Shown here: one piece after another, positions 34,815-43,846 of the stretch
Layout of the letters: every line of letters starts with the position of its first letter
How positions within the stretch are numbered: position 1 is the stretch's first letter
NCBI GenBank assembly: GCA_029263395.1
Contig: JAJCXO010000164.1
Span: 20,038 to 84,037 of the forward strand
Origin: Acidobacteriota bacterium
GTDB taxonomy: Bacteria > Acidobacteriota > Thermoanaerobaculia > Multivoradales > J023
Direction: 5' to 3'
Length of the DNA: 64,000 nt
Translations under genes and position numbers: made by a program
Notes under the pieces: model-generated
The model's database searches: none
Told to the model about the DNA's origin: nothing
Seen by the model: the letters and a program-made list of their open reading frames with translations, nothing else

Positions 34815-36938
34815 GTGCAACACACTAGTGAAGAGCGATACCAGAACAATCCGGCTGTCGTCGCATCGCGATGTGTCCAGCTCGACGGAGTTTCTATGAA
34901 CATATCTTTCCCGTATCCCGGCCGAGTCATTGCGGATGCTGAGTCTGGCTGGGCTCTATTCCAGCCGATCTTGTTCGAGAATGTAGCGAGTGGGCCAGAT
35001 GGATTCGTGACGATTCACATCAAGAGCCTAGATATCGACAATGCTCCGGTCTTCGTTGAGAGTAGTCCGACCATACTATCGTCGCAAGCTGGGAATCGTG
35101 ACCCGAAACGAGAACAGCAGATTGAAAGGCCCATTTTCTGGCAACCGGACGCGGAAGGTGATAATCGCCTAGCCGTCCTGGTGCGACCTATCGCCAGTGA
35201 TACTTCGCCAGTACCCCTCGGCAAGGCGGCGGAAGTGGTCCTCTGTATGAACATCGTCTTTCCTGATGGTGTTACGATCGATCTTTGTCTCTCCGGAACA
35301 CTCAAACCAACCGGAGTCCTAGAGCTTTCACCGGACCCTCGGCGCATCACCCGGTCTTTGGTGCTACTTGGGAATTTGATATTTCTGTCGAGTTTGACGG
35401 GCCTGATTTTTTCGTGGAATTATTTCTATAATTCCGATGTCTACTTGCAGAATGACAAGTTCTCTCAGCAGGCTGTGGTTATGCTTGCCGGCTCGTTGTT
35501 GACCTTCTTTGGTCTTTCGTTGTCGAAGATCAAGGGATGGTTTGCGCTCTTATCTGACTCCGTGTCGTTTCTGCGATACCCGGAGATTCACCTAGGGCGC
35601 ACTCTCTACCGAAGTCTGGCCTCGAAGGTTTGTACTGTAGTGCTAGTCTTGGGGGCAACGGCGACCGGCCTGTTGGTCAACAAGAATTGGTCGGTTCCCA
35701 CCCCAGAATACGAAGGCCTGGTACTACTCGACAAGAGTAGTAAGAGTCGTGGTTTTGTCAAGACCAAGCGTGTTTATAAACGAATGGTCGCGACTCTCCA
35801 GGGAGATAGATTCCAGATTGTTTGTGATCGAAAGGAGGGGCACCCAGGCTACCGAGTGTCTTCGTACTACGGTTTGCTCGGTAGTCTCGATGGCTCGAAA
35901 CCATTTCCGAATTTTGTTCCGGTTTCAGCGAGGTATGAGTCCAGTGGAGTAGGTGTGACCGCTGAGGAGGATACTCGGCCGGCGTCCGCGTGGTTTTCGG
36001 CTCTTGGCATAGCCTCAACCGGAGTGTTGGCCAAGGAGGTTCCTGGCCTACTCTGTAATGTTCCTAGCGATAGATACAGTCTTAGAGACGGGCGTGTGGT
36101 AACCATGTCTGTCCTGCCGGGAGGTGAGATAGATATTCTGATTGAAGATCAACGGGAAATTAGTGACTCTGATTTGATCGATTTCATGCGGAAAACTTGT
36201 AGGGCGAACATTTTCAAGAAGTTCGGAAGGTTCGATCTCTTCAAGGCGAGGACAAGCTATTTGGAATCTCTTGAAGATCAATTCATAGAATTTCTCGGGA
36301 AGAATGGGGTGATCGCCATCCCAGCAGCACTTTCGGTTACAGAAGAGCTGCTCGAGGAGGTTCGACAGGCTCCACCTAAGAAAATGGATAAAGTGGCTAT
36401 CGAACGAAGCCTCTTTCTTCGGGCCATGTGGCGAATAGTCTTCGCTTCGAATCGCTCGGTGTCGCTAACAGAAGCCGATATCGACAGGCTCGCGCATGCG
36501 ATCAGCGATTTGCTCTCGACAGACAGAGGTTGGAAGACGGAGCGTGTGGTATCCGAAGTTGGACTCGAGTTGGTGCGTCTTGCGGCGAATGAGGAGGTAA
36601 GCCTGAAGGTGCACAAGGCGATCGTCAGCCGTTGGCTCCGCCTCGGCGATTGCCGTAGTTACTCCGGCTGCGATCTTGGGGAGTATTTTTCACCTTCATT
36701 GAATTACGTCGCTTTGATCTTTCACTCTCGGGCGTTCGGTCTGGCACAGCAAGACTTCATCATGAGTACTTGGTCAACCGTGCTTTCCGGACAAACACCG
36801 ACGGATGTTTCGACGACAATTGTCCACAAGGAAACGAGCGCAAGAGCTCGAAGTAAACAGGTGATTGACGACGATTTGGCGATCCATGAGCTCGGCGATC
36901 AAATCGAAAGATACCTTCGAGGGAAACGGACGGTGTAG
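34815..36938 (+). CDS. Large membrane protein of unknown function
   Basis: This protein has up to 707 residues from a GTG at 34815. ATG 34896 (MNISFPYPGR) is an alternative, and neither has a clear ribosome site. Residues 30-180 look like a beta-rich soluble domain. Three membrane spans follow at about 181-203, 217-236 and 270-289, then a roughly 400-residue soluble region ending in helical segments (SLTEADIDRLAHAISDLL). I recognise no family or catalytic motif. The frame is long, uninterrupted and clearly more AT-rich in codon choice than its neighbours, so it is probably a recently acquired real gene. It converges on the TIR-STAND gene with only 70 bp between stops. Association with that defence-like gene is conjecture. 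Confidence 0.65.
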   Translation: MQHTSEERYQNNPAVVASRCVQLDGVSMNISFPYPGRVIADAESGWALFQPILFENVASGPDGFVTIHIKSLDIDNAPVFVESSPTILSSQAGNRDPKREQQIERPIFWQPDAEGDNRLAVLVRPIASDTSPVPLGKAAEVVLCMNIVFPDGVTIDLCLSGTLKPTGVLELSPDPRRITRSLVLLGNLIFLSSLTGLIFSWNYFYNSDVYLQNDKFSQQAVVMLAGSLLTFFGLSLSKIKGWFALLSDSVSFLRYPEIHLGRTLYRSLASKVCTVVLVLGATATGLLVNKNWSVPTPEYEGLVLLDKSSKSRGFVKTKRVYKRMVATLQGDRFQIVCDRKEGHPGYRVSSYYGLLGSLDGSKPFPNFVPVSARYESSGVGVTAEEDTRPASAWFSALGIASTGVLAKEVPGLLCNVPSDRYSLRDGRVVTMSVLPGGEIDILIEDQREISDSDLIDFMRKTCRANIFKKFGRFDLFKARTSYLESLEDQFIEFLGKNGVIAIPAALSVTEELLEEVRQAPPKKMDKVAIERSLFLRAMWRIVFASNRSVSLTEADIDRLAHAISDLLSTDRGWKTERVVSEVGLELVRLAANEEVSLKVHKAIVSRWLRLGDCRSYSGCDLGEYFSPSLNYVALIFHSRAFGLAQQDFIMSTWSTVLSGQTPTDVSTTIVHKETSARARSKQVIDDDLAIHELGDQIERYLRGKRTV

Positions 36939-37008
36939 GGCGACGCGGCATCTGTCCTGGCAACTTATTAGGGTAGGCTCGGGCTAAGCCAAAATCCCTT
37001 GGCTACGG

Positions 37009-40000
37009 CTACTCCAGAAGTCTCATCTCGCCGTCGTCGACCTCGAAGATACGAGCGGTACCGTCGGTGCAGGCCAAGATCGCGGAGTTCTGCTCATCAG
37101 CGAAGGCCACTTCGAGGCCGTTACAATTCGAGGAGGCGACCTTGGCTCCCTGGCCGGTTTCGATCGACCACAGCCAGACTTCGCCGTCTTCTGAAAGGGT
37201 CAAGATACGTTTGGTCGCAAGATCGAACGCGCCGGAGATCAAGGGAGTGCGGTGGCCGGTGAGCACTTGGGGGGCTGCAAAGAGATCCGTCAACTGCCAG
37301 ATGCGGGCGGTGTTGTCTCGCGAAGTGGTCAACAAGAGACGGCTTTTGGGGTCGAAACTGGCCGAGGTGATGTCGCCACGGTGGCCGCCCAGCAGGACGG
37401 GTTCGGCACCGGAGGTCGTGCGCCACAGGCCAATTTCGTCCTGGCAGGCGGTGGCGGCGTAGGCGCCGTCTGGACTGATCTCGATCACTGAGATTAGGTG
37501 CGGGTGGCCATCGAACTCGGCCAATAGCTTGGGCTCCTGGTTGTGTTGGATCAGCTCGGTGCCAGGGATCTTGGCATCGCGCATGGCAGTGACGATGGTC
37601 TCGATCTCGGGTAGCTCCCACAGCCGGACCACCAAATCTTCGGAAGCCGTGAGCACCCGTCTGCCACGTCGTGATCTGAGCTCACCGAGTAGCCCGGCGC
37701 CCCGGGAGCCCTCGATTGCGATCAGGTATACCGGCTTGTCGTGGGGGAGGCTGGTGTTCCAGCGTGTATCGAAGAGCAACTTGATATCAACGTTGCTGCT
37801 TTGGCCTGTCTGCTCGGTGGTCTTCGGCTCGGTCGCTGGCGGCTTGGTGGTGGGTTGGTCCGAAGTGGGGGTGGCGTCTGTTGGAGCGGTGGCGTCCGCG
37901 GTGTCGATCGCGATCAGAATACCGTCGTCACTTTTACCCAGCAGGCGACCCGCTTCGGCCAGGCTGTCGAGATCGAGGCTCATCAGATAAAGCTCGGGAT
38001 TGTGGAGGTCGAGCAAGGCGCGCGAGGCCACCCCGGGATGCGACGCTCGTAAGCTGCGGCTGTGGTTCAAGACGCTACGGTCGTGGGCCACCATCATGAC
38101 TTTTTCGGTGATCGTTTTTTGCAGGTGACTCCACGCCGCAAAAATAGCCAGCGAGAGGATGGCCAAGCCGATCAATCCACTGCGGCGCCGTTGGCGGCGG
38201 CGGCGGGCACTCAAGCTGTGCCCGATGAACGCTTGCTCTTCGCGGCTCAGCAAGTCGCGCCGCTTCTCGGACCAACCGGCGGCCTCGGCGAGTGCTGGCC
38301 CTTGCAAGAGCGTTTGGGGGTGGCGCTCTGTGCGTTCCCACTCGCGGCGGGCTTCTTCGATTCTTTGACGCCACATCAGAAACGCCCGGTTTTCGTCGAG
38401 CCAGGCCACCAGGCGATCCCAGGAGCGCAGCAAGGCTTCGTGGGCAACTTCGAGGTGACTCGTCCGGCCATCGCCGTGGGCTACCAGCAAACGTGCGTCC
38501 ACGAAGCGTTCCAGCACCTCGCGAACACTCTCTGGCATCTCCGACCACAGCACTGGCCGCCGGGCGTATTTACCCTCGTCGTTGATCCGAACCATGGCTA
38601 CGAAGGCGGTTTGCAGGTCGGCTTCTTGGGCTGCCGAAAGCGTCTGCCCGGCGGTCAGCGCTGTCTCGGCGGCGAGGGCAACGGCGCCGCTGAGTCCGCC
38701 GAGCTGTTCGCGATACTCTGCGGTTTCGAGGCGTCCATCTTTGCCGAAACCTTCCCATAATTCGCGCAGAGCGAAGGCGAGCAACGGTAGCGCGTCTTCG
38801 GTCTCGGTGTCGTCGACCATCGCCTGCACCAGGCCGGTCTCGAGCTCGATGCCGGCGAGTTGTGCCGGACCTTCGATGATCTGAGCATAACCGTCGACCG
38901 ACATCGGACCCACGGTGAGGCTTTCGAAGCTGAGCTCACGCAGCTCGTGGTGTCCTTGAAAGCTGCCGAGAAAGTCGGAGCGTAAGGTGGCGAGGACCCG
39001 CAACGGGCTGTGCGGCGTCTCGAGCGCCGTCCGCAGGAAAGCGAGGAAGCGTGCGCATTCGGGTGCACTGTTTTCGCCGGACTGGTTCTCGACGTGACTG
39101 GTCTTGACCTGACTTTTTGGTGCCAACAGCTCTTCGAGTTGATCGATCGGCAGCAGCAGCGTTGCCCTGGGTCGATCCGCCAGTAGTCGTAGTTCGTTGG
39201 CGAGCTCGATCAGCGCTTGGCTGTTGGGCCGCCCGGTTGACGGATGCAGCTGGCGCTGTAAATCCTGGGGGTTGCGGGGCGCACCGTGGTGTTCGAAGGC
39301 GGCGGCTAGAGTCTTCGCCAGCTCTTCGAAAGGTCGGTCCAGTGGCCGAAACGGCGATAGCGGTAGCCACGCTTCGTGGTCGCGCTCCAGGCGAGGCAGG
39401 ATCCCGGCACGCACTAGGGACGACTTGCCACTGCCCGAAGCGCCCAACACCAGCGTCCAACGTGTGCCCCCGAACCGTTCGAGCCGGCGCAGCAGGGCCA
39501 GGCCGCGACGGATCTCGTCGTTGCGGCCGAAGAAAATCGCCGCGTCCTCGGCTTGAAATGCCAGCAACCCGGGATACGGTGGGCGATCGCCGTCCCAGTC
39601 GAAGATATTCTTGGGGTCGAGCCCGGCGATTTCGAGACCGCGCCACAGTCGACGGCAAGTATCCTCGGGGTCGGCGGTCCAGTCGAGGACCTGGAATTCG
39701 GTCAACAGCGGGCGGATTTCACACGGCCCGACCTTGATCGGAAAAACATGTTTGCCGAGGGATTTGGCATGGGTGATTTCGGCGAAACACCAGTCCGAAG
39801 CCATCGAGTGCTCGCTGCACAGGACGATGATCGCCTGGCAGGCCCGCAGTTGGGCGTAGAGCTCTTGCTCCCAGCTACGGCCGGCGGGGATGCCGTCTGC
39901 GGGATCAAAATCGAGAAAGATCGAGCGGTGGCCTTGTTCCAGCAGCCGCCGACGGATCTCAGCGGAGACTTCGTTGTCGCGACTGCTGTGGCTGATGAAG

Positions 40001-40011
40001 ATCGCGCTCAC
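37009..40011 (-). CDS. TIR-STAND NTPase-WD40 protein (defence or death effector-like)
   Basis: This 1000-residue multidomain protein starts with a TIR domain at 1-135 (IFISHSSRDN, FLDFDPADGIPAG, SDWCFAEI with the likely NADase Glu78). It then has the nSTAND1 entry PYPGLLAFQAEDAAIFFGR, Walker A GASGSGKSS at 190-198, LLPIDQLEELL as Walker B, a helical arm region, a basic patch with a single TM near 611-630 and a C-terminal set of WD40 blades (ARIWQL, GEVWLWSIETG). TIR-STAND proteins use the repeat region to detect a trigger, oligomerise through the NTPase and let TIR degrade NAD or signal. The TM places the repeats on the other side of the membrane from TIR, which is unusual. No partner gene is evident. 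Confidence 0.9.
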   Translation of the reverse strand: MSAIFISHSSRDNEVSAEIRRRLLEQGHRSIFLDFDPADGIPAGRSWEQELYAQLRACQAIIVLCSEHSMASDWCFAEITHAKSLGKHVFPIKVGPCEIRPLLTEFQVLDWTADPEDTCRRLWRGLEIAGLDPKNIFDWDGDRPPYPGLLAFQAEDAAIFFGRNDEIRRGLALLRRLERFGGTRWTLVLGASGSGKSSLVRAGILPRLERDHEAWLPLSPFRPLDRPFEELAKTLAAAFEHHGAPRNPQDLQRQLHPSTGRPNSQALIELANELRLLADRPRATLLLPIDQLEELLAPKSQVKTSHVENQSGENSAPECARFLAFLRTALETPHSPLRVLATLRSDFLGSFQGHHELRELSFESLTVGPMSVDGYAQIIEGPAQLAGIELETGLVQAMVDDTETEDALPLLAFALRELWEGFGKDGRLETAEYREQLGGLSGAVALAAETALTAGQTLSAAQEADLQTAFVAMVRINDEGKYARRPVLWSEMPESVREVLERFVDARLLVAHGDGRTSHLEVAHEALLRSWDRLVAWLDENRAFLMWRQRIEEARREWERTERHPQTLLQGPALAEAAGWSEKRRDLLSREEQAFIGHSLSARRRRQRRRSGLIGLAILSLAIFAAWSHLQKTITEKVMMVAHDRSVLNHSRSLRASHPGVASRALLDLHNPELYLMSLDLDSLAEAGRLLGKSDDGILIAIDTADATAPTDATPTSDQPTTKPPATEPKTTEQTGQSSNVDIKLLFDTRWNTSLPHDKPVYLIAIEGSRGAGLLGELRSRRGRRVLTASEDLVVRLWELPEIETIVTAMRDAKIPGTELIQHNQEPKLLAEFDGHPHLISVIEISPDGAYAATACQDEIGLWRTTSGAEPVLLGGHRGDITSASFDPKSRLLLTTSRDNTARIWQLTDLFAAPQVLTGHRTPLISGAFDLATKRILTLSEDGEVWLWSIETGQGAKVASSNCNGLEVAFADEQNSAILACTDGTARIFEVDDGEMRLLE

Positions 40012-40213
40012 AGATCGATACTAAATCCTAGAATGAAGGGAAGCTCCGTAGGGATTCTACCTCCCCTACAGTTTTTGTCAGATGAAGGGTCCTCACGCCG
40101 ACTAGCCGAGAGCGCTTTTGATCCCTCACGCTTCAAACCGTGTCGTCGGACTGGATCCCACGATAGGTGCGCTGCTGCTTGCCGCGGTAGGCACCGACGA
40201 AGAGAATACCGCT

Positions 40214-40819
40214 ATGACCAGCAATGCCAGGTCTCAGGTAACCACTCTCGTCACCACGATGGGCAACGAGAGTGATTCGGCCACGACAGCTGCTACCGCC
40301 GATCAGCTGATGCTGCTCGTGTATCCCAACCTCAGGCGGCTGGCGCAGAGGTATTTGGCCAGCGAACGGGCAGGCCATACGTTGCAACCCACCGCTGTTG
40401 TGAACGAGGCCTACTGCAAGCTGGTCGACGAGGACCAAGTCGGCTGGCAGGGGCGGACGCATTTTTTTGCGGTCGGCGCCCGCGCCATGCGACAGGTACT
40501 CGTCGATCATGCGCGGGCACGTGGCCGGTCCAAGCGGGGCGGGGGCTGGCAGCAGGTGTCGTTGGCCGAAGGTCGTCGATCATCGGGATTGGCCAATCTC
40601 GACATGGAACAGGTACTGACCCTGAACGCGGCGCTCGAGCGCCTTGCCGAGCTCGACCCACGTCAGGCCCGAATCCTCGAGCTACGTTTTTTCGCCGGCC
40701 TGACCGTGCGCGAAGTCGCGGAAGTCCTCGGCCTGTCGAAGAGGACCGTCGAAGGCGACTGGGCTCATGCCAGGGTGTGGCTGCAGCGCGAGCTCGAGCG
40801 GGGCGATAGCGGGCGATGA
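40214..40819 (+). CDS. ECF sigma factor (TIGR02999-like)
   Basis: From ATG 40214 this is a 201-residue ECF sigma factor of the acidobacterial/planctomycete type. Region 2 reads LVYPNLRRLAQRYLASER, TLQPTAVVNEAYCKLV, RTHFFAVGARAMRQVLVDHA. Region 4 reads RQARILELRFFAGLTVREVA, with helix-turn-helix GLSKRTVEGDWAHARVWLQR. No anti-sigma factor follows. Instead its stop overlaps the start of a Ser/Thr kinase by 4 bp, so regulation by phosphorylation is likely, as proposed for this sigma group. A later ATG at 40259 is an alternative start. Confidence 0.92.
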   Translation: MTSNARSQVTTLVTTMGNESDSATTAATADQLMLLVYPNLRRLAQRYLASERAGHTLQPTAVVNEAYCKLVDEDQVGWQGRTHFFAVGARAMRQVLVDHARARGRSKRGGGWQQVSLAEGRRSSGLANLDMEQVLTLNAALERLAELDPRQARILELRFFAGLTVREVAEVLGLSKRTVEGDWAHARVWLQRELERGDSGR

Positions 40820-43809
40820 GCTCTGAGCGTCATGCACGGGTCAAACAGATTTTCCTGGCGGCACGTGCACAACCGCTGGCGACCCGCGAAGCCTTTCTTG
40901 ATCAACAGTGTGCCGGTGACGAAGACCTGCAGCGTGAGGTCCAATCGCTCTTGTTGCGTCTTCGAGATCTACCGGAGACAGACTTAGCCGAGTCGATGCA
41001 GGGCGAATTGGATACGGACGACGCACCGACCCCTTTCAGGGTGGAGGTCAACCGGCAGGCGTTGACCATTGCCAACTACCGAGTCCTGCAGAAAATTGGC
41101 GAAGGTGGTATGGGTGAGGTCTACGAGGCCGAGCAACAGCACCCCGTGCGTCGACGCGTCGCCCTGAAGGTGCTCAAGGGTGGTCTCGCGACCCAGCAGG
41201 TGATCGCGCGTTTCGAATCGGAGCGCCAGGCGCTGGCGATGATGAACCACCCCAACATCGCTCGAGTCTTCGAAGCTGGTGTCACCGAGAGTGGAAGCCC
41301 TTTCTTTGCGATGGAATTGGTTCACGGCGAGCCGATCACCGACTACTGCGATCGCCATCGCTTGACGACCAACGACCGGCTAACGCTGTTCGCGAAGGCC
41401 TGCGTCGGTGTCCAGCATGCGCACCAGAAGGGCATCATTCACCGCGATATCAAGCCGTCGAACGTTTTGGTGGCGATCGAAGATGGCCAAGCCACCCCCA
41501 AGATCATCGACTTCGGCATTGCCAAAGCCACCGCGCAGCGCTTGACCGACCGTACCCTCTTTACCGAGCTTGGCCAGTGGATCGGCACACCAGAGTACAT
41601 GAGTCCCGAGCAGGCCGAGATGACGGGGCTCGACATCGACCCTCGCACCGATGTGTACTCTCTCGGCGTCTTGCTCTACGAGCTGTTGGTGGGAGCGCGA
41701 CCGCTCGACTCGGAGGCGCTACGGCAGGCGGGACTCGACGAGGTGCGGCGCCGGATCCGCGAAGACGAACCTACCCGTCCCAGTACAAAAGTCAGTGGGC
41801 TCGGCGACGACTCGAAGATCACGGCGCGTAACCGGCAAGCTGACGTGGCAACCCTGGTCCAGCAACTACGCGGCGATCTCGACTGGATCACCATGAAGGC
41901 CCTCGCCAAGGACCGTACCCGGCGCTACGCCTCGCCCGCGGATCTGGCGGCCGACCTCGGTCGCCATCTCGCGGACGAGCCGGTCCTGGCCGGGCCAGAG
42001 TTGGCAAGCTATCGAGCGATCAAATTCATGCGCCGCCACCGAGTGACGATAGGGGTCGGCTTCCTGATGATCGCTCTCGTGACGAGCGCCGTGTTGGCGA
42101 CGATCGGTCTGTTGCACCAGCAGGGCGGGCGGCAGATCCCTCTAGAGCCAGAGCAGCAAGAGGCATCCGACAGTCGAGTGGTGGTTGCGGTCTTTGAGAA
42201 TCAGACCGGCGACCCGACCCTCGATCCGGTAGGCAGGATGGCGTCTGATCTCATTACTCAAGGATTGCAACGCACCGGGATCGTCGATGTTGTTCCCCCG
42301 GCGACCGTTCTACACGCCTCGCGGTACATTCGGAGTCGGCTGGAGACCGACGGCCGCAGCGATCCAGTCAACGCTCTTGCGAGAGAGACTGGCGCCAGCC
42401 TCGCGGTCGCGGGGGCCTACTATCGGCAAGGTGATTCGATCCAGTTCAATGCTCAGATCACTCAGATGACCGGCTCTCAGTCAGACCGATTGATCAGTTC
42501 GGTGGAGTCGGTTGCAGGCCCCATTGACGAACCAACCCGAGCCATGGAGGTCCTGAGGCAGAGGGTACTCGGGGCCCTCGCCTCGATCCTCGACCCGCGG
42601 ATCGAACAGCCGGCGGAAGCCATGGGCCACCTGCCGAGCTACGACGCCTACAAGGCCTTCATCGAAGGTCTGGAGATTTTCTGGCGCGGCGGCTACCTGG
42701 AATCGGTCCGTCATTTCGAGAGAGCCACCGATTTGGATCCTGGCTATCAAATGCCACGCATCCTCTCAGTTTTTGCCTACGGTAATGCCGGGGAATGGAC
42801 GCAAGCTGAGCGCTTCCTGCAAGACCTCGAAAACCAGCGTGCCGAACTCTCTCCGTACGAGGGCTATCGACTAGACCAACTTCAGAGCATACAGCGTGGG
42901 GACAACGAAGGTGCTCACCGGGCGGCTCTCCAGGCCGCAGCGATTTCGCCCGAGTTCGGTCCAGTCTTTGATGGTGGCACGTTTGCCGCTCGTCTGAACC
43001 GGCCACGGGAGGCGCTCGCCGCCTTCTCGACAATCGACACGACGCGAGTGCTGATCGGTTGGACGAATTACTGGGAGGAGCTGACTGCTGCCAGACATGC
43101 CTTGGGCGACCACACCGCGGAACTGAAAGACGCTCGCCGCGGCGTGGCCCAATATCCAGACTCGTTCCAGATGCTATTTTGCGAAGCCAGAGCCCAAGCG
43201 GCCCTCGGTGAGAAACAGGAGGTCCGAGAGCTTATGGACCGAAGCGTCAACCTGACAACTCAACCCCCGTGGACAGCCGGGCAGATTTTACGTTTGGTCG
43301 CTTTCGAGCTCGAGGCCCACGGTCATCTCGAGGCAGCGCAGGAGACGTTGGCACGTGCCATTACGTGGTACCAGCACCTGCCAGCTACCGAGAAGGAAGA
43401 ACTCAGTCTCGACCTTGCCGACACCTTGCTCGCCGCCGGCAGGGTGGACGAGGCGAACCGCATCCTGGAGACCTCGGCAAAGAAGTACCTCGAGCAGGGC
43501 GAGCCAATCGAGAGAATTTTCTACCTCGGCGCACTGGGCGTGGTGCGTGCCCGGCAGGGCCAGCGTGGAGCGGCGCAACAGATCGCTTTGAGTCTCGAGA
43601 CGATGAACGTAGGCTATGTGTTCGGTTGGCCTTCGTTATGGCAGGCGAGGATCGCGGCCCATCTGGGCGATAGTGAGCAGGCGATGATTCTGTTACGTCG
43701 AGCATTTGCCGAGGGTACCTCTCGCGGTGCTTGGCTCCACAGCGATCCCCATCTGAAGCCGCTGCGCGCCGACAAGCTCTTTCAGGACTTACTGATCCCC
43801 ACAGGATGA
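40816..43809 (+). CDS. Transmembrane Ser/Thr protein kinase with TolB-like and TPR-like C-terminal region
   Basis: This is a 997-residue Hanks-type kinase. After a helical N-terminal segment (residues 1-75), which also occurs in the next kinase, come the P-loop GEGGMGEVYEAE, VALKVL with Lys118, HRDIKPSN with Asp211 and the DFG motif at 232-234, then GTPEYMSPEQ. A TM helix lies at about 411-433. The outer part has a TolB/FlgO-like domain (VVVAVFENQTGDPTLDPVGR) followed by TPR-like helices to the C-terminus. It is coupled to the ECF sigma gene by an ATGA overlap and probably phosphorylates it or a partner in response to an extracytoplasmic signal. Confidence 0.93.
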   Translation: MSSERHARVKQIFLAARAQPLATREAFLDQQCAGDEDLQREVQSLLLRLRDLPETDLAESMQGELDTDDAPTPFRVEVNRQALTIANYRVLQKIGEGGMGEVYEAEQQHPVRRRVALKVLKGGLATQQVIARFESERQALAMMNHPNIARVFEAGVTESGSPFFAMELVHGEPITDYCDRHRLTTNDRLTLFAKACVGVQHAHQKGIIHRDIKPSNVLVAIEDGQATPKIIDFGIAKATAQRLTDRTLFTELGQWIGTPEYMSPEQAEMTGLDIDPRTDVYSLGVLLYELLVGARPLDSEALRQAGLDEVRRRIREDEPTRPSTKVSGLGDDSKITARNRQADVATLVQQLRGDLDWITMKALAKDRTRRYASPADLAADLGRHLADEPVLAGPELASYRAIKFMRRHRVTIGVGFLMIALVTSAVLATIGLLHQQGGRQIPLEPEQQEASDSRVVVAVFENQTGDPTLDPVGRMASDLITQGLQRTGIVDVVPPATVLHASRYIRSRLETDGRSDPVNALARETGASLAVAGAYYRQGDSIQFNAQITQMTGSQSDRLISSVESVAGPIDEPTRAMEVLRQRVLGALASILDPRIEQPAEAMGHLPSYDAYKAFIEGLEIFWRGGYLESVRHFERATDLDPGYQMPRILSVFAYGNAGEWTQAERFLQDLENQRAELSPYEGYRLDQLQSIQRGDNEGAHRAALQAAAISPEFGPVFDGGTFAARLNRPREALAAFSTIDTTRVLIGWTNYWEELTAARHALGDHTAELKDARRGVAQYPDSFQMLFCEARAQAALGEKQEVRELMDRSVNLTTQPPWTAGQILRLVAFELEAHGHLEAAQETLARAITWYQHLPATEKEELSLDLADTLLAAGRVDEANRILETSAKKYLEQGEPIERIFYLGALGVVRARQGQRGAAQQIALSLETMNVGYVFGWPSLWQARIAAHLGDSEQAMILLRRAFAEGTSRGAWLHSDPHLKPLRADKLFQDLLIPTG

Positions 43810-43846
43810 TCTATTTCGAGGCCACGGTCAGAGGCACGGCAGAACC

